A stretch of DNA of 64,000 nucleotides from Candidatus Hydrogenedentota bacterium (GTDB lineage Bacteria > Hydrogenedentota > Hydrogenedentia > Hydrogenedentales > SLHB01), in NCBI GenBank assembly GCA_013359265.1, contig JABWCD010000022.1, forward strand, positions 62,001-126,000, in the 5' to 3' direction. Position numbers and translations under genes: made by a program. The notes beneath the pieces were generated by a model that was not told the DNA's origin, did not search any database, and was given only the letters and a program-made list of their open reading frames with translations. This document shows positions 57,903-64,000 of the stretch, in pieces (positions within the stretch are counted from its first letter, which is position 1; each line of letters starts with the position of its first letter).

Positions 57903-60900
57903 CTATGTCCTTGTGATCGTTTCGTGCAGGTTCAAAATTGCGCGCGCGACGGACGTCCAGGCGGCGAGTTCCGCTGAGTCAATCTCCTTGGGCACGGGCG
58001 CCTGGCCAACCGAAATAGCTTTTGTTGCCGACTCCTTGTCTTTGGCGAATTCCTCGTAGTGCTTTCGGCACAGGGCGGCGAGGACTGTCACCTCGTCCGC
58101 TGACGCGCTGCGCGACAGCGCGCGGCTGTACGCGTATTGTATGCGCGACTCGGGTGTCGCGCCGCCTTCCTCGAGAATGTGCTCCGCGAACACGCGCGAA
58201 GCTTCCACATAGCTCGGATCGTTTAACAGGGCCAGCGCCTGCAACGGCGTATTCGAGATCACACGTTCAGCGGTGCATTCCTCGCGCGTGGGCGCGTCGA
58301 ACGCGAGCATGCTCGGATGCAGGAACGACCTTTTCCAAAATGTGTACAGCCCCCGGCGGTACTGGTCCTCGCCGCCGCTGGTAAACCAACGCGCGGGTTC
58401 CGAAAACGTGTTGCAGTCCGCGTAGTATCCCTCCGGTTGGTAGGGAAACACCGTACGCCCGCCGATCTTGCCCGACAGCAGCCCGCTGATACGCAATGTC
58501 GTGTCGCGCACCTCCTCCGCGGCGAGGCGATATGACGATTGGCGAGCGGCCAGGCGATTGAAGGGGTCCACCGCGTTGAGCTCCGGCGTAGCGCGCGACG
58601 ACTGCCGATATGCGGCCGACGTGACCATAAGCCGGACTATGTGCTTCACATCCCAACCGCTGTCCATGAATTCCGCAGCAAGCCAATCGAGCGCGTCCGC
58701 GTTCACCGGCCATTCGCCGCGCGCGCCAAGATCGTCGAGCACTTTCGACAGACCGACGCCGAAATACATCTTCCAGAACCGGTTCACCGTCGTGCGCGCG
58801 GTGACGGGGTTCTCGCGCGCGACGAGCCACTGCGCAAGATCGAGCCGCGTGGCGCGGCGGTCCGCTATCTGCATTTGGGGCAGAAAGTGCGGTGTCGCCG
58901 GCTGCACCACTTCCCCGGTCGTATCCAGGAAGTTTCCGCGTGGCAGAATCTTCACTTCGCGTGGCGCGGCGGCATTCGCCACGAGCATTGTCGGGATTTC
59001 TTTTTTCAGCGCGGCAAGGCGGTTTTGTTTCGCATCGAGTTCGACACGCGTCGCCTCCAATTCGGGCGCAATGCCGCGGTAATACTTCGCAATCTCGGCG
59101 TTGTCCTCGACGGTGCGGCTCGCCGGGTCTTTCAGCAGTAACTCCGAGATTTTTGCGTCGGTACCGATCGCGCTGGCGAGTCCGGGTGATTCGACCGTCG
59201 TCGCCGACAAACGGAACTTGTAAATGGTGTGGTTTACAAATCCCGATTGCTGCTTCATGCGCACAATGAGCCGTGTGCCCGGGCCACCGGCAACCGGCTC
59301 CGCGAACGTGAATACGGCGTACCGGTTCTTGCCTTTAATCTCGTGTCCGGACACGGCCCAACCGGTCGCCGGATCGGCGTCGATTGAGGCACTCACCGGA
59401 AAATCGGGCTGCTCGTAGCTCGCCTGTGCGGACGCTATCGGTATCGTTTGGTCGGGTGTTTCGGAAAGAGAAACCTCAAAGCCGGTAAGGACAATGTTAC
59501 CGTTTCCGCCCGCGCGCGACAGTTTTCCGCTCTTGGGGTTTGTGAACAATTCGAGGCGTATTCCGGTGATCGCGCGTTGGTTCACCGGAACGATCGCCGT
59601 GTAGATGTTTGTCGCCGGGTCCGCTCCCGAAAGCGCAATCGCGAGATCGCTGCCCGCCGTCGGGACTGCGCCTCCTTCCGCCGTAATCGATTCGGGCAAC
59701 AGCATCGTCCAATCGTTGTACGCCTCTGCCAGTTCCGTGCGGTGCCGCGCTTCCCACGTCTTCTGCGCGGCGGCGAGGGCGTCGGTAGGGGTGTCAAGCG
59801 TCTGCCGCAAGGATGCGACCGCCGTCTCCAATTCGGCCTTTTCCGTGGCCTGGGCCTCATCCGGCAGTTCCAATGTTGGGTCCCACGGTCCACCGGCGAC
59901 GTAGACGCCCTTTTCCTGAATATCGGCAAAGAAAGCGCCGAACGAATAAAAATCCTTCATCGTGGTCGGGTCGAACTTGTGGTCGTGGCATTCGGCGCAC
60001 CCGAACGTTGAACCCATCCACACCGACGTAGTCGTGCGGATGCGATCGGCCATGTATTTCTGAACGTATTCCGCCGCCTGTGCGCCGCCTTCCGCGGTGA
60101 GCTGGTTCAGGCGGTTGTAGCCCGACGCGATTTTCTGTTCGCGCGTCGAGTTCGGCAACAGGTCGCCGGCGAGTTGTTCGATCGTAAACCGATCGAATGG
60201 CATGTTCTCGTTGAACGCCTTGATGACGTAGTCGCGATACGGCCACACGATGCGCGGTTCGTCGCCGTGGTAGCCGTTGGTGTCCGCGTACCGCACCCAG
60301 TCCAACCAACTAACCGCCATGCGTTCGCCATATTGCGGCGACGCAAGCAAACGGTCGATCAATTGTTCGTACGCATCGGGCGACGCATCGTTCACAAACC
60401 CATCGACTTCCTCGGGCGTGGGAGGGAGGCCGAGGAGGTCGAGGCTTGCCCTGCGAATCAGCGTCACACGATCGGCTTCCGGAGACGGTTTCAGTCCATG
60501 CGCATCGAGGTTGGCGAGCACAAATGCGTCGATAGGGTTTCGAATCCAGCCGTCGTTGGATGCCGCAGGCACTTCCGGGCGTGTCACCGCGATGTACGAC
60601 CAATGCGGCTCGTATTCCGCGCCCGAATCGATCCACTCCGTTAGCTTCGCGATCTGGTCCGACTTTAGCGCGTGACCCGAGTTGGTGGGCGGCATAACGT
60701 CGTCCGCATTCGACGACGTTATGCGGCGCACCAACTCGCTCGCGGCGCTGTTCCCCGGCACAATGGCGGCCCGGCCCTCACGCACTTCGACTGCTGCCTC
60801 GCGCACGTCGAGCCGAAGGTCCCCCTTACGCGAGTTCTTGTCGGGTCCGTGGCAGGTAAAGCAGTTATCGGCGAGGATGGGATGGATCGTGCGGTTGTAG

Positions 60901-63413
60901 GTGAGCGAGGCAACTTTCTTCTTGTCGCCGTCGGGTGCAACGGCAGGCTTGGCGTCGCCCGGCGGCTGGGCCGCGTCGGCCTTCAGTTTCTCCGCCGCGC
61001 CGGGATTGCATTTTGTGCAAACCTCGCCTTTCCCACGCGCCTCAACACAGCACGGATGCTCGCAGTCCTTGCCGTCGGCGCATGCCTTTGCGCAGCACCC
61101 GTCCGCGTCGAACAACTTGCTTAACTTGGCTTTGGCAAAATTGGGATTGCATTTCGCGCAAATCTCGTTCTTCGCGCGCGCCTCGACGCAGCACGGATGC
61201 TCGCAATCCTTATTCTCCACGGCGGACTTCGCACAGCACCCGTCCTTGTCAAAATTCGCCGCCACCTTCTCGCGGGCCTTGTTCGGATTGCATTTCGCGC
61301 AGATTTCACCCTTGCCTGCCGCTTCCACGCAACAGGGATGTTCGCACGGCTTGCCTTCTGCGGCGGCCTTGGCGCAGCAACTATCTGCGTCGAATTTGGC
61401 GACTTGCAGCGCCTTGGCGCCGTTGGGATTGCACTTCGCGCACAACTCACCCTTTGCCGCGGCCTCGACGCAACAGGGATGATCGCACGCCTTCCCCGCG
61501 GCAAGCGCCTTCGCGCAGCAGCCGTCCACATCGAATGACTTGGCGAGTGTGGCGGCTTTCGCGCCATTCGGATTGCACTTCGCGCAGACCTCGCCTTTTG
61601 CCTTCGCGTCGGCACAGCATGGATGGTCGCACTCCTTGCCTTCGGCCTTTGCCTTTGCGCAACACCCGTCCGCATCGAAGAACAGGGCCAGGTCGACTGC
61701 AGGCTTTGCATCAGCGGGCGCCGATGCGTCGGCCAGTTTCTCAGGTAATACCGCACCCTCGGTGATCCATTTGGCCACGAGCGCCAACTGCTCCGCCGTC
61801 AACGGGTCGCCTTCCTTGGGCATGTGCTTTTCGTCTTCCTTGGGCAGATGCACACGAACGCACAAGGGGCTGTCGCCGGGCTTGCCCGCAACGACAACCT
61901 GTCCGCTCTGTCCGCCCGCCTTGATGCATTCCGGCAAATCGAGGCGCAGCTTGCCGCACTGTTTCTCCGGGCCGTGACACCCGATGCATTTGGCCTGAAG
62001 AATGGGGAAGATGTCCTTCGCAAAATCGACGGTGCCAGCGGCAGGCGCGGGCGCGGGCGGCGCTTGTTCAATACCCAGGTTGACGTACAGGTCCGGACGC
62101 GCCTCTTTCAGCTTCGCCGCGCCCTCCTTCGTGATCTGCGAGTTCCAGACATACAGCTTCTTTAACGACGCCATTTTCTGAAGTGCGTCGATGCTCGCAT
62201 CGCTGACTTTGGTGCCATACAAATTGAGATACTGGAGATTATCGAGGGCGCCGAGGTTTGCGACTCCGGCGTCCGTGATCTCCGTGCGTTCCAGGTGGAG
62301 GCGCGTGAGCTTCTTGAGGTTGGCAAGCTGCGGCAGACCCGCATCGGTGACCTTGGTCCCCGCGAGGTTCAGCCACGTAATTTGCGGCGCCAGCGCGACC
62401 AATTTCGCGAGCGCTTCGTCGTTCACCTTGTCCGCCCCGTACTGGAGGTTTACCGAGAGCAGGGGCGACTTCAGGTCAAGCGGCATCGCAAGGCCGCCAA
62501 TTTCCTTCACCGGGGCGATTGCCTCCGGCGCGGCCGGTTCAACGCCTTCCGCAAGCTTGGCAAGGAGAACGGTCTCTGCCTCGGCTTCCGAACCCGCGGC
62601 AGCGCCGGGCGCTGTCGCAACAATGGGGGCGGGGGCCGCCGCTGCGTCCGGGAGTTTTTCGGGCAGGACCGCTCCCTTCTCAATCCATTTCGCGACCAGC
62701 GCGATTTGTTCCGGGGTCAGCGGATCGCCGTTCGCGGGCATAATGTCCGGATCGCCCTTGGGCTTGGAGATCAGCAGACACAATTTGCTCTCACCCGGTT
62801 TGCCGGCGACGACAATTGGTCCGTTCTCGCCACCCGCATTAATGGCCTCGACCGAATCCAGGCGAAGCTCTCCCTTTTGCTTCTCCGGTCCATGGCACTT
62901 GATGCAGGTCGCGACAAAAATCGGGTAGATATCGCGTACGAAATCCACGTCGTCCGCTGCGGGCGCGGGCGCGGGAGCAGGGGCTGGCGCGTCCGCCGCG
63001 AGTACGATGGCGCCTTGTTCGATCCACTTGGCAATGAGCGCAAGCTGCTCCGGTTTCAGGGGGTCAGAGTTGACCGGCATGCGGTCCGGATGGTCGGGAG
63101 GCAGCGAGACAAGCTTGCACAGCGTACTCTCTCCGGGCTTCCCCGCGACGATGACAGGGCCGTTTTCGCTGCCCTTCATCATCGCCTCGTGGCTATCGAG
63201 GCGCAGTCCCGCTTTCTGCTTTTCCGGCCCGTGACACTTCACGCACGTCGCCGCCAGAATCGGCGCGATGTCCTTGTTAAAGTCGACTTTGGCCTCTTCC
63301 GCCGAGGCCAAAGTACCGGCCCCCAAGGCGACCAATGCGCACGCCGACGCGAGCCAGCCCGTGCCCAGCATGCGAACGCGCGCTCCCTGTTTTCCCTGCA
63401 AATACGTCTTCAT
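57903..63413 (-). CDS. 1836-residue PSCyt1/DUF1549/DUF1553 protein with LRR and five tandem Cys-rich repeats
   Basis: This exported protein (signal to about residue 38) has an exceptional order of domains. PSCyt1-like cytochrome modules with Cys-x-x-Cys-His lie at 57-61, 170-174, 476-480 and 851-855, each near Gly-Pro-Glu-Lys-Gln or Gly-Pro-Asp-Lys. An Ala-Pro linker joins modules 1 and 2. A leucine-rich repeat domain (about 313-447) separates 2 and 3. Five Cys-rich repeats (579-803) separate 3 and 4. The usual DUF1549 (about 955-1170, with a fifth Cys-Ala-Glu-Cys-His at 1139-1143), a lectin-like middle and DUF1553 (about 1510-1770) follow. Modules 1-3 are close copies of each other. Normal family members are near 800-1100 residues. 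It is likely a periplasmic electron-transfer or glycan-degrading enzyme; the role is unknown. Confidence 0.88.
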   Translation of the reverse strand: MKTYLQGKQGARVRMLGTGWLASACALVALGAGTLASAEEAKVDFNKDIAPILAATCVKCHGPEKQKAGLRLDSHEAMMKGSENGPVIVAGKPGESTLCKLVSLPPDHPDRMPVNSDPLKPEQLALIAKWIEQGAIVLAADAPAPAPAPAPAADDVDFVRDIYPIFVATCIKCHGPEKQKGELRLDSVEAINAGGENGPIVVAGKPGESKLCLLISKPKGDPDIMPANGDPLTPEQIALVAKWIEKGAVLPEKLPDAAAAPAPIVATAPGAAAGSEAEAETVLLAKLAEGVEPAAPEAIAPVKEIGGLAMPLDLKSPLLSVNLQYGADKVNDEALAKLVALAPQITWLNLAGTKVTDAGLPQLANLKKLTRLHLERTEITDAGVANLGALDNLQYLNLYGTKVSDASIDALQKMASLKKLYVWNSQITKEGAAKLKEARPDLYVNLGIEQAPPAPAPAAGTVDFAKDIFPILQAKCIGCHGPEKQCGKLRLDLPECIKAGGQSGQVVVAGKPGDSPLCVRVHLPKEDEKHMPKEGDPLTAEQLALVAKWITEGAVLPEKLADASAPADAKPAVDLALFFDADGCCAKAKAEGKECDHPCCADAKAKGEVCAKCNPNGAKAATLAKSFDVDGCCAKALAAGKACDHPCCVEAAAKGELCAKCNPNGAKALQVAKFDADSCCAKAAAEGKPCEHPCCVEAAGKGEICAKCNPNKAREKVAANFDKDGCCAKSAVENKDCEHPCCVEARAKNEICAKCNPNFAKAKLSKLFDADGCCAKACADGKDCEHPCCVEARGKGEVCTKCNPGAAEKLKADAAQPPGDAKPAVAPDGDKKKVASLTYNRTIHPILADNCFTCHGPDKNSRKGDLRLDVREAAVEVREGRAAIVPGNSAASELVRRITSSNADDVMPPTNSGHALKSDQIAKLTEWIDSGAEYEPHWSYIAVTRPEVPAASNDGWIRNPIDAFVLANLDAHGLKPSPEADRVTLIRRASLDLLGLPPTPEEVDGFVNDASPDAYEQLIDRLLASPQYGERMAVSWLDWVRYADTNGYHGDEPRIVWPYRDYVIKAFNENMPFDRFTIEQLAGDLLPNSTREQKIASGYNRLNQLTAEGGAQAAEYVQKYMADRIRTTTSVWMGSTFGCAECHDHKFDPTTMKDFYSFGAFFADIQEKGVYVAGGPWDPTLELPDEAQATEKAELETAVASLRQTLDTPTDALAAAQKTWEARHRTELAEAYNDWTMLLPESITAEGGAVPTAGSDLAIALSGADPATNIYTAIVPVNQRAITGIRLELFTNPKSGKLSRAGGNGNIVLTGFEVSLSETPDQTIPIASAQASYEQPDFPVSASIDADPATGWAVSGHEIKGKNRYAVFTFAEPVAGGPGTRLIVRMKQQSGFVNHTIYKFRLSATTVESPGLASAIGTDAKISELLLKDPASRTVEDNAEIAKYYRGIAPELEATRVELDAKQNRLAALKKEIPTMLVANAAAPREVKILPRGNFLDTTGEVVQPATPHFLPQMQIADRRATRLDLAQWLVARENPVTARTTVNRFWKMYFGVGLSKVLDDLGARGEWPVNADALDWLAAEFMDSGWDVKHIVRLMVTSAAYRQSSRATPELNAVDPFNRLAARQSSYRLAAEEVRDTTLRISGLLSGKIGGRTVFPYQPEGYYADCNTFSEPARWFTSGGEDQYRRGLYTFWKRSFLHPSMLAFDAPTREECTAERVISNTPLQALALLNDPSYVEASRVFAEHILEEGGATPESRIQYAYSRALSRSASADEVTVLAALCRKHYEEFAKDKESATKAISVGQAPVPKEIDSAELAAWTSVARAILNLHETITRT
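61005..61682 (-). repeat. Five tandem Cys-rich repeats encoded within the cytochrome giant
   Basis: Residues 579-803 of the protein hold five copies of a 47- or 48-residue unit starting at residues 579, 627, 674, 721 and 768. Each unit has Phe-Asp-x-Asp-x-Cys-Cys-Ala-Lys, then Cys-x-His-Pro-Cys-Cys, then Cys-x-Lys-Cys-Asn-Pro. That is seven Cys and one His in fixed spacing, 35 Cys in all, with one extra Cys in copy 5. The DNA copies have diverged at synonymous positions, so this is an old duplication. Confidence 0.95.
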
Positions 63414-63632
63414 CGCGATCTCCCTTGCAGCAACTAGACCCCGCCAGAGATGATTGTAGAAATAGTCCGCATATTCCGCAACTTAGACCGCCGCGGGCAG
63501 AATGCCGCCGCGCGCCAGCGAATCCGCCCGCTTGTGCCGACCCCATAATCTGAAGGCCAGCCAATTGGAACTGCTGTCCCATCGCCGCTACACTGGCTTT
63601 CGTCAATTCCATCAACCTACAAGGGCAGTTTC

Positions 63633-64000
63633 ATGCGCCGATTCGCCTTCCTGTTCATGCTCGGTGCCAGCTTGGGGGCGTTGGTATCGCAAGCAGCCGA
63701 TCCCGTGGTGCTGTTCGACGGGAAAGACCTGTCGAAGTTTTACACCTTTCTTCGCGACCGTGGCCGCGACGCCGACCCGAAGAATGTGTTTACCGTTCAG
63801 GATGGCCTGATCCGTATTTCGGGCGAGGAATGGGGCTGCATCACGTCGAAGGACGAGTTCGCAAACTACGAACTCACGGTCGAGTTCAAGTGGGGCCAGA
63901 AAACGTGGGGCGACCGCGAAAAGGCGGCGCGCGACAGCGGCGTTCTCATTCATTCCATCGGCGAAGACGGCGGCTACAGCGGCGTCTGGATGCACGGCAT
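63633..64000 (+). CDS. DUF1080 (3-keto-disaccharide hydrolase-like) protein, N-terminal part
   Basis: The frame from ATG 63633 runs off the end of the window. The visible 122 residues comprise a signal peptide (to Ser-Gln-Ala-Ala near residue 21) and the start of a DUF1080 domain: Leu-Phe-Asp-Gly-Lys-Asp-Leu-Ser near 26-33, Trp-Gly-Cys-Ile-Thr-Ser-Lys-Asp-Glu-Phe near 65, then Phe-Lys-Trp-Gly and Asp-Ser-Gly-Val-Leu near 99. DUF1080 proteins are concanavalin-like beta-sandwich enzymes; some hydrolyse 3-keto-glycosides and some bind glycans. The gene is divergent from the cytochrome giant across 219 bases. Confidence 0.9.
   Translation, partial: MRRFAFLFMLGASLGALVSQAADPVVLFDGKDLSKFYTFLRDRGRDADPKNVFTVQDGLIRISGEEWGCITSKDEFANYELTVEFKWGQKTWGDREKAARDSGVLIHSIGEDGGYSGVWMHG

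Noticed and set aside
61005-61682. Possible CRISPR or DNA-level tandem repeat
   Set aside because: Period is about 141-144 bases with strong amino-acid conservation and synonymous drift; it is a coding repeat with no spacers.
60935-61765. Plus-strand frames opposite the Cys-rich repeats that themselves look repetitive
   Set aside because: They inherit the periodicity of the minus-strand repeat; the minus frame has invariant Cys/His and continues a long real protein.

Overview
The window is a high-GC bacterial chromosomal segment with tightly packed, mostly short operons and no mobile element, CRISPR array, rRNA or tRNA that I can see. Its gene content points to the planctomycete-like side of the bacterial tree (Planctomycetota, Verrucomicrobiota, Lentisphaerota or Candidatus Hydrogenedentota; I lean to the last, without proof). 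The evidence is a DUF1501 protein next to a PSCyt1/DUF1549/DUF1553 giant, a PVC-type membrane-bound dehydrogenase with a C-terminal heme-binding domain, a DUF1080 protein, a Tat-exported sulfatase, an H-X9-DG prepilin-like protein and three DUF4139 proteins. Ordinary housekeeping genes (aroE, rplM-rpsI, ruvA-ruvB, tag, crcB) are interleaved.

Layout. 1-8.5 kb: end of a HIT-family gene, aroE, a lipoprotein glycerophosphodiesterase divergent from an alkaline phosphatase, an alpha/beta hydrolase, and a three-part MFS/PlsC/acyl-CoA(ACP)-ligase fusion preceded by a MarR regulator: a lipid and phosphoester block. 9-12 kb: two uncharacterised genes and a family 2 glycosyltransferase with an extra C-terminal domain. 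12.1-14.8 kb: a DUF3299 protein, an FtsX-like permease with a His/Asp/Glu-rich insertion, and an ABC ATPase that has lost its Walker B region; this resembles the zrg zinc ABC genes of Vibrio. 15-17.6 kb: MFS-tag-crcB-DUF190 operon. 17.7-22.1 kb: a candidate small ORF, a Gfo/Idh/MocA oxidoreductase and a translationally coupled PVC-type dehydrogenase. 22.3-29.3 kb: zinc-ribbon membrane acyltransferase, rplM-rpsI with a clear terminator, an SDR, a four-or-more-TM protein, an unknown Cys protein divergent from ruvAB, and a PilZ protein. 29.3-36 kb: secreted proteins (a toroid-like enzyme candidate, a SUMF1-fold protein, a beta-propeller glycosidase-like protein) and two tandem DUF4139 proteins. 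36-47.7 kb: EF-G-like GTPase, prepilin-like protein, M20 peptidase, lipoprotein, YihY-family membrane protein, four-helix-bundle protein, thioesterase and a MauE/thioredoxin fusion. 47.9-54.2 kb: PHP hydrolase, cytochrome c/PQQ-type sugar dehydrogenase fusion, sulfatase, DUF2905 and a third DUF4139 protein. 54.2-64 kb: epimerase, APC permease, DUF1501, the 1836-residue cytochrome giant and a DUF1080 start.

Functionally, the window looks like a heterotroph that handles sulfated and complex glycans in the periplasm (sulfatase, glycosidase-like proteins, DUF1080, PQQ-type dehydrogenases, cytochromes). The strongest novelty candidate is the 57903-63413 protein. It strings four cytochrome-like modules, a leucine-rich repeat domain and five tandem 47-residue repeats, each with seven cysteines and one histidine, ahead of the usual DUF1549/DUF1553 body. 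The second is the zrg-like ABC cassette, with its missing Walker B motif.
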